From Undaria pinnatifida (taxonomy: Eukaryota > Sar > Phaeophyceae > Laminariales > Alariaceae), in assembly GCA_012845835.1 (NCBI GenBank), contig JABAKD010000021.1:13246295-13310294 (forward strand): a DNA stretch of 64,000 bases. The letters are read 5' to 3'. A program made the position numbers and the translations under genes. This document shows, piece after piece, positions 1 through 12,925 of the stretch (the first letter of the stretch is position 1; every line of letters starts with the position of its first letter). The notes beneath the pieces were generated by a model. That model was not told where the DNA came from. It ran no database searches and saw nothing but the letters and a program-made list of their open reading frames with translations.

Positions 1-3000
1 GCTAACGACCTTGAGCCGTCGTTGGGGAGGAAACCCGAAGATACGGTGGAGCGACACCCCAGTACTAACGCGCCTTTTCCTTGGAGTGGGAAAATGACAG
101 ACGCTACTCGACCTTTCGGTGAATAAACGCGGCAATCGGTAGAACGCCCTTTGTCCCGGGCAGCTCCTACCATGGCGTTGGTCCATGACCTGGCACGGTA
201 CTCAGTGATGGAGACATGTTCAAACGAAAGATAAACGTTACGGCAGTGACGCCCTAGGTGTTTTCTGGCGAGATGTACGTATCGGACAACAGCGATACAC
301 GCGTACATCCTAATCGACCTCGTACTAGGTCTATAGAAGTCTTCAGCGTTAGACAGCCGGACTCGCGTCGTGGTTGGTGATGGCCAAGGAGCCTTCCCTG
401 GGCCGGAAGACTGCTCCTCCCTCACCACCCACCGTGCCCGGTGTGAAGCCACCCAACTGCCACCCTCGCAGGTCAAGAACTTCCTAAAGATGGGACATGT
501 TGGTACGCTGGCATGTGTTCGTGTGAACCTGACAGGGACAACATACTATCGAATACAAGCCTAAATATGTGGGAGGAGGCGGGAGTTTATACTTACAAAT
601 TTGATTGCACCCTCCGGGAACTGCGGCGAGGGCGATACTTAAGCGTACTTCCAACAACCGACGGCAGGTTCGGCAAAGGTTCCGAATGAAGCTTCTCGTC
701 GCTAGTGTCCCTTGTAGTTTGACGCACAACATTATGTTTGTTCATAGAAAGCGTTGCCCAATTTAAACGAACTTAGAAGCTTCCCGAGAATCTAGGAAAT
801 TGGCACGCATTGGCGTTCACGCCAGCGATGACGCACAAACAAAGCATCAAAATGACCTCATTTTTCCGCCTCGGCCTCTAACTGATAAAGAAGACGCCAG
901 AATTCCCCGAGGTTTCCTTGGCAACGTTGAACGTGAACCTGGCAGCACTTCGTCTGGTCGAGTTGGTCACCAACTCTCCCCCGCGATTCGAGGACGTCGC
1001 CATGGACAAGTCGGCAAGCAGTGTCCGCGACAGCTTCAAGGCGTACATGCTGGGCAACGGACGGCCTGTGGTACATTGCAACGGACGATATGTTTGCACA
1101 GGCTGTGGTGACTTGTAGTATCGCCAGCTGTACAGACACTTTTGTGTTATTAAAGAAACCCCATGGTAGCAATGCCGAAACTAACGTTACGCTAACGCTA
1201 AGGAAATCAACTTGTGGCGCGTCTCAGGTTGTTGGGGACAGTGAGGCAGACCCGTCCCATCGTCATGGTCATGAGAGCAACGATCTGCGCACGCTAACCG
1301 GACCCAGCTTTTGTCGGTTAAAAAAAGCCAGTCCTGACGGCGGAGGTTACGAGTGATCCCGACGACAAATGGGACACCTACCTTTAGGGTAAGACGATCG
1401 CTTTGTTTTTAAATATTCACAGCCCAACATCAATATATGTACACAAGAACCCAATTAGAGTCCGTTGCCAATTGAACGCCGGTGTTTCAACGCAATATAA
1501 TCAAAACCTTAGCTAAGCAAACTTCGCTGATAAGAATTGCTCGACGTCGCTATGGGGTATTCACGTTTAGATGCCTTTTACATAACCTTCCTTGTTGTTC
1601 TGAGAATAGGCCGAACCCTTCAGTTCACATCAATTTTCGGTGAATTCCGCGGACCTTAGTATACCTTCTGTGGGGGGAGACACCCCACGCTCAATCCTGT
1701 TACGTATGTACAAGGTCACATGAGTGCACGAGACAACTCTGTGGATGTCATCCTGATCGATGTCTTAGGCGTGGGACGTTGACTTTGCCGTCCTGTGGTC
1801 TCCCGCCAACCCATCCTCAAAACTCATGCTAATATTTTCCGTTGCTGGTTGGTTGAGAGATGTTGTACATCATTACCACACACCAGACGCCGGACGCAGT
1901 TTTGTAATTAGCTGTTTCAATGGGCGCCCGTGGTAGAAATCTCCGGCGAAATAATCATGCACCGTACACTTGGTGAATCGGAGCACCTTGTGCAACCCAT
2001 TCGCACGCCGGGATACTGTCGCCTAGCCCTAAGAACAAAATACGTCGAGCACTCAAGAATACGACGCGTCTAATCCAACTTCTGGTTCTGCTAAAGTTGT
2101 CCAGCACGAAGTTTCCAATATCACCGTCTGACAGCGGTTGTATCCGGAGGTTCATGAGTCGTCAGGATCAACCACTCTATATCGTTAGGCCAATTGACAT
2201 CCTTCCAGGAAAACCTTAGGTTGGATGTTACAAATATCACGTATCCCCCCAAACACTCACTTTCCGTTAGAATTACAAATGGCGTAATCGCGAAGCATAC
2301 ATCGAAAAATGTCAAAGAACTGATCGCGTAAACCCTTGCACACGGAACCACACATGTCGCAGGACCACCACTGGCAAGGTTTAATACCCACCAACACTTG
2401 CCGATGGATGCGCCATTGCTCTTTTGCTATGTTAGCAGATTCCTTCCTTTTATTGGTAGAAAATCCGAGCAGACGTCTTTACCCGAGCCACGAGGCCTTA
2501 GAAGCCGTTTTTGCCGAACGGGTGCACCGCAGTCGAACAGGCCGATGTTCATCGCCTTTGAACAATTTGGCGCCCGGACCGAGGCGTGTGCAAGACTCCG
2601 GCTGTCATGCATGGTATACGTAGAGTGTGCGCCGATTCCGCATGTTTGAAAAGGCTCTAAATGCGACTTGGGCACAAGCAAAAACGCGCGTAGATCGTAT
2701 TGCCGTTTCCGGAAGTAAATTAATAACTCACTCTGATCTGCTCTGACGACATGTCGTTAACCGCTAACCGAGGCTTGGGATGAGCATGGACGCACGTTGC
2801 GTAGCCTGGTGTGTGGTGCGCCGACTTGTTAGGGCTGTCATAGTTACCGGCAAAATGTCATAATATGTTGTGGTGGAACGTGCTTGTTGCTACTCGGTGC
2901 GGCGTGGATAAGACAGGACGACGAAAATGACCTCTTCGGGAAAGCGTTCCAGCGTATGTCCGTTTTGTGCGGGAACGGATTGGCCGTTTTTTTGAACACA

Positions 3001-3120
3001 ACCTAGGCCGGCAGGCGCACTATGACCATAGTCAACGTCACAATTCGCTGAAGTCGACTTGGTAGCCTTGATGAAGTTCCTCCATGACCCTTGCCCCGGT
3101 GCGTGGATTAGAAGTAATAG
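1..3120. other. No recognisable gene
   Basis: Mixed-composition sequence in which no reading frame exceeds about 110 codons and none shows a family motif I know. Frames overlap on both strands around 860-1170 without any sign of which would be real. I see no convincing splice-joined exons, tRNA or rRNA. The first G-rich runs appear near 3160, where the next array begins. Confidence 0.5.
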
Positions 3121-3129
3121 CTCAAACTA

Positions 3130-5850
3130 TTTTCTTACAAGGCAATTGGTGCCAAGCGTTTCGGGGGGGCTATAGAAACATTCATGTAGATATGGTAAAT
3201 CAGGGGGGCGGGAAACTTCTAGCGTTCCAACGGGTGGTTTGAGTAGTCAAGCGCTTGACGGGGCGGCGGGGGGTTGTAATCGTTTAGGAGGATGCGCGCT
3301 GTATCGCCCTTCATGGACACCCTATAGCACCCTTGTTGCAATGTCCTCTTGTTACGGACCATACTATATTACCCTTTATATGGACCTTTTTTGCCCATCA
3401 TAGAGCACGAATATTATCTTTGGTGTAGTATCTACATAATAAAGTGTCGCTCAAAATATTTCCTGTTTTAATTTGTCTCTTAGAGTCTCATGGGGGGCAA
3501 TATCACAGTTGATATAGATGTAGTATATCAGATGGCCATCGTCAAGCGTTTCAGTGGGTGATTTGAATCGTCATGCGAATCACGGGGGAGGGGGTGTAGT
3601 ATTTGTGGCGGGTGGGGGTCTAAATCAACCTTGATACAGTGTATCGGGAAATGGGCTAAATCGCTCTTGATGTGCAGTGTACCCCTTGATACAGTGTGTC
3701 AGTGGGGGAGGGGGAGGGGGGCTGTATCACCAATCACCCTTGCTACGTGGTATTGGGGGCTGGGCGGGGCAGCAGGGGTCCGCTAATTCCCCTCATACAG
3801 TGTATTTCAACGTTTGGCTATAACACCCTTAATACAGTATCAAAGGGGGGCCTATTTCACACCCTGTGCAGAATATCGGAAGGAGGGGTGGTTCTAGGAC
3901 CGTTGATAATATACAAATAGCTACATTTCACCATTGATGTAGGTAATCATCCGGCTGATTGATGGAGAGGGGGTGGAGGGGGGGGGGGGGTATTGTTTCG
4001 CAGGGGGCGATGTTTTACAAGGGGGGCTGATATTTTTCCGAGAGGCGGCGCAATTTTCTGGTGTTGGTTGGTATTTTGAAGGCGGGGGCAATACACTTCA
4101 AAGAGGAATGATATGTTTCAGGGGGGGACTAAATAAAACAACGAAGAGGATGATGTAGTAGGGGGGGGGGTGATATATTTCGGGGGGGGGGGGATGGTTT
4201 GAAGTGGGGTATCACCCGTGAATCGGGGGGAGGGTGCTGTGTTGCAGTTGATACGGTGCATGGAGGGAGGGGGGGGGGGGGGGTAAGCAACACCCCTGAT
4301 ACAATGTTTCGGGAAGGAGGGAGGGGGGAGTCTGTATCAACCATTATACAGCGTATCGGGGGGGGGGGGGGGGATCACCGTTGATCGTAGACGAGGGGGG
4401 CATACTTCAACCTTAATATAGGTAATCCGGCTGTTTGGGTGGGACCGGGGGAAGCTAAATTATTTAGGAGACGATACTTTTCACGGGAGGTTGATATTTG
4501 TTCACGGGGGTGACGGGATATTTCAGGGGAGCTGATAGTTTGAATGTCCTAGCGATATAACTCAAAGGGGGGGGAAATATGCCTCAAGGGGGGTTAATAT
4601 ATATTACAGGCTTAGTATAAAATGTTCAAGCAAATAATAATATTTTCAGAGGGAGGGAGAAAATTTTGAAGTGGGGCATCACCCGTGATGCAGTGTATCT
4701 GGGGGAGGGGGCTGTATCACCCTTGACACAGAGTGTCTTCGGGAGGGGCTATATCACCCCTGGTACAGTGCATCGGGGGCGGGGGATATATATGCGTTGA
4801 TAGCATACTACCACCCGCTGAAAAAAAGCATGCCCCTTTCAAACCTCCGGTTGTATCACACTTGGAAGTGTATCGTTGAAGAGGCTATATCACCCCCGAT
4901 ACAGGGTATATCGCGGGGCGGAGGATACATACCCGTTAATAGTCAACTACCACCCGCTGAATTACATCACCCCCCCCATGCAATATATGTTCCCCCCCTA
5001 CAACACTTCACCCCCCGTTCCTGAAATATCCGGAAATATCACCGTTGATACATTGTATCGGGGGAGCGTGGTATCACACGTGATACAGTATCTAGGGCGG
5101 CAAGGGGGTATACCAAAGTATGAAATATATGATCCCCCCCTGCAATATCCCCCCCCCCTCCCCCCCTCTAATACAGTGGCGGCTGTATCAACCCAGATAG
5201 AGTGTACAACCGGCCGAAACATATTATCCCCCCCTGTGATATACCCCCCTCCCTCCTGATACAGTGGGGTCCTGATACAGTATATCGGAATACGAGAGGC
5301 GTCTGAAAGGTATCGCCCCTCCCTGAAATATATCATCCCCTCGCGAAATATTTAATAGCTCCCTGCAATATCCGGCTATATCACCGTTGATACAGTATAT
5401 CGGGGGGGGGGGCTGTATCACCGACAAAAATATACTTTTTCCCCCGAAATATATTGTCGGGCTTTATCATTCTTGATACAGTACCTTGGAGGGCGGGCGG
5501 TATATCACCGACATAAAATATATTATCCCGCCCTGAAATATCGGGCAGTTGTCATCGTTGATACAGCGGGGGAGGGGGCTATATCACCCACCTGATAGGT
5601 ATTTTGTTTCGACTTATATCCCCCCCCCCCCCCTCTCTCGGTTTATGGGATCCCTTCCGCTATATCCGAGCCCCACTTCAGCATATCACCCCAGTCGTTG
5701 ATAGAATACATGGGGGCTATATTTCACCCTTGTATGTAGGTAATCATCCGGCGAGGGGGGGGGGGAATAGTACATTCCGGGGGGGGGGTGATACAATTCA
5801 GGGGGGGGTGATGTAATTTAGGGGGGGAAGATATGGTTCGGATATTGCCG
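3130..5850. repeat. Irregular G/C-run array with GATACAGTGTATC dyad
   Basis: Degenerate tandem-like array with no fixed period. The recurring core is a short dyad, GATACAGTGTATC or close variants, followed by a run of G and then text like CTATATCACC. G runs of 6 to 16 on the plus strand dominate at about 3970-4770 and 5750-5830, and C runs dominate at about 4965-5640, so blocks of both orientations are present. Reading frames here are Gly- or Pro-rich products of the runs and are not genes. The plus strand, or the minus strand in C-rich blocks, could form G-quadruplexes; that is inference from the run pattern. Confidence 0.8.
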
Positions 5851-7320
5851 AAGTGATCTCATAAATCGGGGGACACGATAAATATCAACACGCGAGCAAT
5901 TGTCTACTGAAGATTGGCGTCTAGGTCACACCGGGTTAGCGGGCTGAGAACTACAACTGTCAACAACTAGTGGGTAAGAACGAGATGTGAAGGAGGCTTC
6001 GGGTATACGCATGATTGGTGCTGAAACCGATTAATCCACCGAGAAGGTAGGAAGCGACCGACCGTGGGAATAGATATGTATACGGTAGCCTCAATCAAGA
6101 CAACGAGGTTATTATCACAAAATAATGGGCAGGCTGGCCATGAGCGAAAACATACACATTATCCGGCGCACAAACGATGGGTGTGCGCAGATCACCGGGG
6201 GCTGTATAACACTCTTAGGTACATGTGTAGTACATACGAAAAGTTATTTCACAGTCATATGTACATGTTCTCAGTCAATCCGACAGCACATAGCACATGA
6301 TCATCGCGGAGTAGACGGCACAACCGCGCATGAAAAGTCTGTCGGGTTTTTACTTCATGGTATACTGCATGCAGAAGCGTAGGAAGCAACATGTGCTGAC
6401 GGTAACGGTGCATGACAGTTACGTGTATGTATATACGTCCCGATTCGCATATATTCCGGAAAAACAAGTATGAATACGCAATTGACCAAACTTCAGCGGC
6501 CACTGTTGTGGAGTACGCAATCAGGTATCACTGTCCCCAGAGCATACAGGAATGTACACCATAATATGATGCAATACGAGATGAGTCCTTCATGTGAACT
6601 CCAGTCGGGCATACGTGGAGCATGAAGACGGGGGATAGACAGCTCGCGGGTATGGAGTTCAGCTACCAATAGCTGAAGAAGACATGACTGGAGCTTCACA
6701 GCAAAATATATATGTACAACGTGGGTAGTACGTGACATGCATAGGTACGAGAGGGGTACAATTACGCAACACGTGCCTGGCGTGGTCATGACGATACTGC
6801 ACATTGCCGTATCGCGGGAACTGTACCGTGTTACATCATCCCGGGATATACATCGTAATTCGAGTAAGTGGCCGACAATAGAAAGTCGACAGCAACAAGT
6901 AACACGCACACATGTATAATACAGGGCAGTCAAATTAGGCATCCAGATAATAAAAAACGAAGGTTTGACTCTGTGCCCGAAAATATGAGGATACCTTGTG
7001 TTTTACGGAGCATGCGGATCACACCACGTACGTGTAAGTGAGCAAATACATTGGTCTGTAGATAAACCTCAAGGCGTTTAAGGAGAGTGAACGAATGCAT
7101 ATACCTGTATAGGCGAAGATGATCAGAACTTCAGGTGGCTCAATACCGTGAAACGGTGTAGACATGAGTTGACGGAGACGAACGATACCACTGATAATAA
7201 TCTGGTACCCGTGGCGGGGTATATGTGTATAATGTGCGAGGCCAGCCAACATTGAGGATGTTATTCGATATAAAAAAAAATACACGCCAGCTGTGGGGAT
7301 ATTATATATGCATCAAATTG
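5851..7320. other. No recognisable gene
   Basis: Sequence without long runs, in which the longest frame is a minus-strand ORF of 149 codons (6493-6942) with no motif I recognise. Overlapping frames of similar length on both strands and no splice or codon signal make coding unlikely. No RNA gene seen. Confidence 0.45.
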
Positions 7321-7339
7321 CAGGTTTACCCCCCCCCCC

Positions 7340-7930
7340 GCTGCCCGACCGATTAAAACATAATTTGCCACAGGTTCACACACATGAAAAGTATGCGATA
7401 ACACTGCGACCTTGTACACCCTCGCGATATACTGTTTGAACCCGCAACCCGCCCCCGCCCCCCCTCCCTCCACTCCATCCCCCTAATAATGAAACAGAAG
7501 AGATGAAACAGAAAAATATGCCATTACGCTGCGACCTTGTTTACCCCCACGCCAATTTCATTACCCCCCCTCCCCTCCCTAACCCCCGTCAACTTACGGT
7601 TAAATAGAAATACACTCAAGAAGATTATGCCCCCTCCCCCCCCTCCTCAAATTACACGTTTAATCTCCCCCGCTGAATGACCCATTAAACAATTTTTTGC
7701 CACAGGTTTACACACATGAAACGTATGTTACAACAATGCGACGTTGTACCCTCGCGATACGTTGTTGTAACCCGCAACCCCCCCCCCCCCCGCCCCCCAA
7801 CGACAAAGCAGAAACGATGAAACAGAAAAGAATGCCATTACACTGTGACATTGTTTACCCCCACGCCAATTGCATTAATCCTCCCCCATCTAACCCCCAT
7901 CAACTTACGATTACATAGAAAATACGATCA
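7340..7930. repeat. Two-copy direct repeat with C tracts
   Basis: Two direct copies of a unit of about 340 bp. Copy 1 starts near 7345 and copy 2 near 7683. Shared landmarks in order are TTGCCACAGGTT (about 7367 and 7694), CACACATGAAA, a stretch ending CCCTCGCGATA, a C tract, AATGAAACAGAA-like text, and TTTACCCCCACGCCAATT (about 7540 and 7855). Copies differ by substitutions and C-run length. Frames read through here are Pro-rich and not considered genes. Confidence 0.75.
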
Positions 7931-8125
7931 TATTGTATGCCCCCCCCCCCCCCCTTTCCCCCCCCGGCCCACCCCCTCGCTTTCATCTACCACACCATAA
8001 ACTTTACGACGCACCAGACTACACTTGGACGACCTGGTCTTTGGAAACCTGAAGACCTGATCACACACCATCAGGCACAAGACGTGTAACCACAAAGAGT
8101 CAGAAATTTAGACCACCGATCAATC

Positions 8126-8299
8126 ATGCCACGGGTACCAGGTAAACGTAGACCCCCACGACTATTTAAATGGGACGTTGCATCTCCCTCAGCAATAATG
8201 CGAAATGCATTTGTACAAACTAGACAGGCAGTGATGTTTAACCATCCTGCGCTAAAAAGGATTTGGAGTATTCGGAATGCTTGGTTGGCAAAGGGTTAG
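8126..8299 (+). CDS. Small basic ORF at the 5' edge of the element
   Basis: An ATG-started frame of 57 codons, rich in Arg, Lys and Pro at its start (PGKRRPPRLFKWDVAS near the N terminus), ending at TAG 8297-8299. It lies about 300 bp before the next open frame of the element. It may be the remains of the N terminus of the retroelement protein. I do not recognise a domain, and a chance ORF cannot be excluded. Confidence 0.3.
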   Translation: MPRVPGKRRPPRLFKWDVASPSAIMRNAFVQTRQAVMFNHPALKRIWSIRNAWLAKG

Positions 8300-8592
8300 G
8301 GGGAAAGGGGGGGTTTGCCACCAGGAGCACTTTGCCAGCAAAAGAGGGGGAAAACATTTCAAAAATGGCGCGTTGTTCCCGGCCCAGGTGGAAGACGCCC
8401 AGTCGCTGACAAGGACACATGTTCTATTTACGCCAAAGTCCATTCAACAAACGGGAGAACATACGTGGGATGAACGATCAAGAGCGCGTACGTTAGATTC
8501 CAGGAACATATTTCCACAACAGACGCTCTAGGTAGAGAAATCGAACAGGACCAAAACAAATTTGTAGTCGTTCTCCTGGAAAAAATTCCTCG

Positions 8593-9132
8593 GTGTTTAG
8601 AGGGTGTAGAGAAGTCGGGGACACCACTCCGTTAGCGAGAAAGAGAAACTCATCGATTAACCGATTGCACACACGCGTAATAGAATACAATAAACGTAGG
8701 GAAATCGCCAAGCCACAACTCCCGCAGATATCAAGACATGGCTTTGGGATTATTAGACGAGTCAGACTCTCCAGGAACAAATCGCGTATTACTAACATAA
8801 CGCACAATGGACGAGTGTTTCTGTCTAGGAACTGGCAGCGTAGGATGAATTACTTTGCCGGACTTGTTAATAATAGACCACACTTGGTGGATTCGTACAT
8901 TTTGCACCTGGCCCCCAGAAACTTGCTCCGCATGATCAAGTACATAGGACAAAACGGCATTCCCGGTAACGTCCTAAAGGCTTTCAATATTCTCAGGAAA
9001 CGCTACTTGAGCTCGTTCCCGACGCCTTTGGTGCAACCGGTGAGAGAACATAAGTTAATCGTCATGGGATTCAGTAGTAAGATTGCCAGCGTTGTCCCTC
9101 TGCGCGGATTACTGATGCGGCCAAATATATAA
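8593..9132 (+). pseudogene. Unidentified upstream domain of the RT element
   Basis: Open frame of about 179 codons ending at TAA just after 9128. It is basic, with many Arg, Lys and Asn residues, and contains blocks such as RNWQRRMNYFAG and HLAPRNLLRMIKY. It sits upstream of the reverse transcriptase and in the same direction, with one more partial frame between. In Penelope-like elements the region ahead of the RT is poorly conserved, which fits. I see no catalytic motif and assign no function. The frame probably continued upstream, since it is open before the first ATG. Confidence 0.45.
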
Positions 9133-9150
9133 AATAGGATACCCCCTGTA

Positions 9151-9661
9151 TGCGTTGGGTTTCGGGAGAGTATTTTGGAAACAATTCCATGTTTCAAGTA
9201 TGGCCAGACCTTGGATTTTTTCTCCCTCAATGCAAGCGCCGTAGCACCCGACATCAACGAGGATTTTCAGTGTATTAGCGAGGATTCTAGATGGTCTAAA
9301 TCGTATGCCGTACGTATTTAAGGATGTTCCCCTCTGTGTATTAACAACAGATGCAGAGTGCCTTAAGCAAAAAGATGCTGAAGCCATACTTAAATTGCAG
9401 GTCGGGTTTAGATTAGATTATGCGGAGAAGAAGCATACAGCCCCATTTTATGTGCAATTGGTCACGGACATTGAGGAACATGTAGCCGAGATCTGCAGCA
9501 ACTTAGCAATGAACTATGTGGATACTTTGGACTGGAGGAACACGCTATTTGAAGAAATACGTAGGTGTTTAGAATACGCAGAAGATGCTGCTGAAACACG
9601 TCCAGTAACAGGCAACATCGACATTTCGGCAGCCAAACACGCATTCAAACAGGCGCATTAA
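9151..9661 (+). pseudogene. Upstream fragment of RT-element protein, frameshifted
   Basis: Two overlapping frames that look like one protein broken by a shift near 9305-9320. The first (9151-9321, no ATG) contains FRESILETIPCFKYGQ. The second (9305-9661) is acidic, with text such as AEAILKLQVGFRLDYAEK and a run ending NIDISAAKHAFKQAH before TAA at 9659-9661. The same frame then continues past the stop towards the reverse transcriptase. No domain recognised; position suggests the linker or N-terminal part ahead of the RT fingers. Confidence 0.45.
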
Positions 9662-11369
9662 AGTGCCGTTAACACCCAAGTAAGTGGAAAAAGCAGCAAA
9701 CTGCTTGAGCGTCATGTGCAAAGCCTGTTGTGCGAGAGTAACCACAGCAGAGTTGAGTGGTCCAGGTTATACACGAGTTGAGAGTCTAATTTTCCCAGAC
9801 CTCATAAAAGAAACCACGACGAGGCAAATTACATATCTGCTGAAGGAACATTTACCGATACCGATGGTAATGGTCAAAAACCAAGACCCTCAAAATCTAC
9901 ACAATCACAAGTATGTCAAAAGGTACTCTACGCAGATACCGGTTAAATATCTTATTTTGCCCAATTACACAAATCGATTCCAGCTTTCCGGGGTATCACA
10001 GCGTGTTGTGGCACAACCACAGAAGGCGTAGCTAAGATAGTGAATGCAGTACTCGTTGGCATCAGACCAGTACTAGATGCCTTGCGGCGTGAAGAACGTA
10101 TTTGTATCGGTTTGGTTGCAAACACATGTTGGATTACGTCTGGTGGGGCTGAGATAGTAGATGTTATCAAAGATTTGGACCACAAAGCAGCGATGGCAAA
10201 AACCGGACTGCCTGACCATCAGGAAACTTTTGATTCTGTAGCCATGTACACGAACGATTCGGTCAAATGTTTTAAACGTATCATGGGCGAGTTACTGGAC
10301 TTGGTATTCACATACCAAGAAGCAAAAGACGGTTCCAAATCGATGTACATTAAGTATGGGTTCAAAAACGATGAAAAGGAACCAAAATATCAACAAAAAC
10401 CACTGGTCTCTCAACCCTCCTGTAGATAGTAATGAAACGACCAACAACAAAAGCGAATTTAATGTTGGTCAAGCTAAACTGTGTGAATGGATTAACTTCG
10501 TATTAGACGAAGGGTTTTTACAATTTGGAGGAACGATATATAAGCAATCTTCGGGCATAGTCATGGGCACTGCACCCGCACCCGAACTAGCGAACGATTT
10601 TGCGTTTATGCATGAATTCAATTTCCTAAAAAAAATGATAAATAGATATTTGCTCGATACGAGAAACAACGTTGAACCTCTTTACCCTTCAGAGTTTATT
10701 GAACAGTACGGCAGTAACACTGAGAGATTCATAGATGACATACTTACGGTAGCACCAGGCTTACCAAGTAGGAAAGGCCCTACATTTGAACAAATTATCA
10801 AGCGGGAAGAGGGGAGGGGGGGGTGTATGGTGGAATGTACCCAAAACACATCCTGGATGACGAGGGTGAGCAGGTTGCGAACCATGTGTCTATCACCAAA
10901 GAGCAGAGAGGGCAAACAGTGCATTTCCTGGATATGGAAATTCTTCAAAGTACTCCTGGAGTGTCGCAAATTCGAATGTGTGATAAACGGGACCACATGG
11001 AAACACTGAAGCAGTACCGTAGATACCCCCACATTGAAACGCGATTATCAAAAGAGTTTTTGTAATCGACCATCCACTGCCAACCCTTGTCGATTTGCAA
11101 TTAGGTGCTCGGAAATCCATTTGTTCCAGGTAGCAGCAGCTAAGTTGATGACGGACATGATTAGACATGATTGTATGCCAAGAGACGTTTGAGGAGCAAA
11201 CCCTGCAACTTCCGCAAAAATATTTTTCAAAAACTCACCGATAAAGCCGACTTTTATTAATAGAGTGCATGACCCGGTCGTACGTGAGAAGTATTGGTGG
11301 TTGGTCACTGAAGAGTTTGGAATTGAATCGAAAGGGAAGGTCAAGCACCCGGGCATGATGGACTGCTGA
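9662..11369 (+). pseudogene. Reverse transcriptase, Penelope-like, broken
   Basis: RNA-templated DNA synthesis domain of the retroelement, inactivated. Motifs in order: KYLILP then, after a 1-base shift near 9960, LHKSIPAFRGIT; palm motif A as FDSVAMYTN with Asp at about 10232; QSSGIVMGTAPAPELAN at about 10551-10595; palm motif C as RFIDDIL at about 10725-10745; then, after a shift in the G run at 10811-10823, FLDMEI and CDKRDHM...YRRYPHIETRLS; then, after a further shift near 11050, a C-terminal stretch from about 11055 with NPCRFAIRCSE. In-frame stops include TGA near 9780, TAA near 9945 and TGA near 11190; the last frame ends at TGA 11367-11369. Catalytic Asp residues of both palm motifs are still present. 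No GIY-YIG endonuclease was visible downstream. Confidence 0.8.
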
Positions 11370-12700
11370 GTGATGAGTGGGTACGTCTTTGTACGTTACG
11401 TGGTTATTAAGAATGAGCGATTGATTTGTAGAAGTTATACATGATTTATGGAAATTGCCACTTCGCCTGTTCCTCAAACGTTTACTCGTACAAAGTGTCA
11501 TAGAGGAATGAACAACCACCGTTGATGGGAATATAAAGACATGTAAGTTGTGGAGAGTGGGGGGGTGGGGGGGTATTTTCGTGGATAAGTTGAAACGTAG
11601 CCACGTAAGCATAGCCGTAGACATTAGAGTCTGAGAGTGAAATGCACCGTCGTACCTGAGTAAACAATGTGTGTGGGAATATTAATTCGAGTTACTCGGA
11701 AAAGGTGTGTAGATTACGTATAGTATGCTACATTTGGATGTGTGTGGGTTGGGAAGCAGGTACATATGAGTGTGGAAGTGTGGATGGACTGTGCATGTCG
11801 AGTACTGGGTATTTGTGGGTAGAAAAGAGGGTGTGTATGAGCATGCAAATGTTCAACCTACGTTCGTAGGTTACAACGTCTTTGTTAAATACGTTGCCAA
11901 AGGCGTTACGATACATCTGAGGAATACAAAAACGTCATCACAAATAATATTGTTGGGTATGAGTTATTTCGTCTTCTCTACGACGTCGATTGGAGAATGA
12001 AAATTATAACGAAGTTTCTCCATTATACCAGCGCAAAACATACATTCATGACGTACACATCAAATACGATACCTTGAACCGACATATTTCAGCAAATATA
12101 CAACGATGAAAATCATGCCCAAACATGATATGTACACGGAAACAACGAACGTTACTGAGTCCAAATCACGCCTGAGTGCAAGGGCTAGTCGTTCTTTTTT
12201 TTATTTATTATTCTTTCTTCTTTCTTCTCCCTTGATTTCCCCAAAACGCCCCACATAGAATTCAGCCAGAGTAATAAACACTTTCACGCGCTGGATATCC
12301 CGCTGCTGAAATTCACCCCCTTCGTCTCCCCCCCCTCACACCCTTCCCTAACCAGACAGCGGACTTACAGGCTTCACTCGATAATCTGATATATTACCTT
12401 CCACGAATTTCATAGTTTCCGTGCACATGTAGTTGCAAGTGGAGTCGCCGAAACCTCCCAAAACCATCCACAACTAATCACATGACGGGATACTCAATGA
12501 ACAGATTACCTACACATACAAATGCTCTCTTGTCGACCACCTCCCCCCCCCTCCCTCCCCCCCCTCCCTTCTTTTTGTTTTTTTTTAAACCCTAGCCTTA
12601 CTCCGTATTTCGATTCAACCCACACCGTGTATCAAAAAATTAATACACACATAGTCAAACTATGAAGAGTAACAGTATTATAAGTGTATTATGATACCGC
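11370..12700. other. No recognisable gene; pyrimidine and C tracts
   Basis: No frame with recognisable content. From about 12190 the plus strand becomes pyrimidine-rich, with a TTTCTT stretch at 12190-12240 and C tracts at about 12320-12350 and 12540-12570. A short match to the duplicated module further on (GTAGTTGCAAGTGGAGTCGCCG near 12430) suggests that a decayed copy of that module begins here. Confidence 0.45.
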
Positions 12701-12925
12701 TAAAACCCATAGTTGTCAAGGCTGGTTATTGCATGTTTATCTTCAGGGATAAATATGCCTTTAAGCCATTTTTGACAAACGCTGCGAGAGGGAACGTTGA
12801 AATTCGATTATGTCGCTCGCAATCTCATTTTTAGCCCCCCAGAGTAGTTTCTCGCCGTACATAAATACGTTTTGCAGATATATACAACAGCCCCCCCCCT
12901 CCCCCCAACCACTATAAACCAACAT

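Larger units (their letters stand above)
8126..11369 (+). mobile_element. Decayed Penelope-like reverse transcriptase element
   Basis: A stretch of plus-strand coding sequence in all three frames, with several frameshifts and in-frame stops, that reads together as one old retroelement. The reverse transcriptase part (about 9780-11369) holds a run of family motifs in the right order. Upstream frames (8126-8299, 8593-9132, 9151-9661) are colinear and probably belong to the same element, though I do not recognise their domains. No LTR, target duplication or poly(A) end was found, so the outer limits are those of the coding remains. Penelope-like is the best fit from the motifs; another non-LTR RT lineage with the same C-terminal signature is possible. 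Confidence 0.75.

Noticed and set aside
3130-5850. G-rich array as telomeric sequence
   Set aside because: No fixed short unit such as TTAGGG or TTTAGGG; runs are separated by a longer dyad-containing text.
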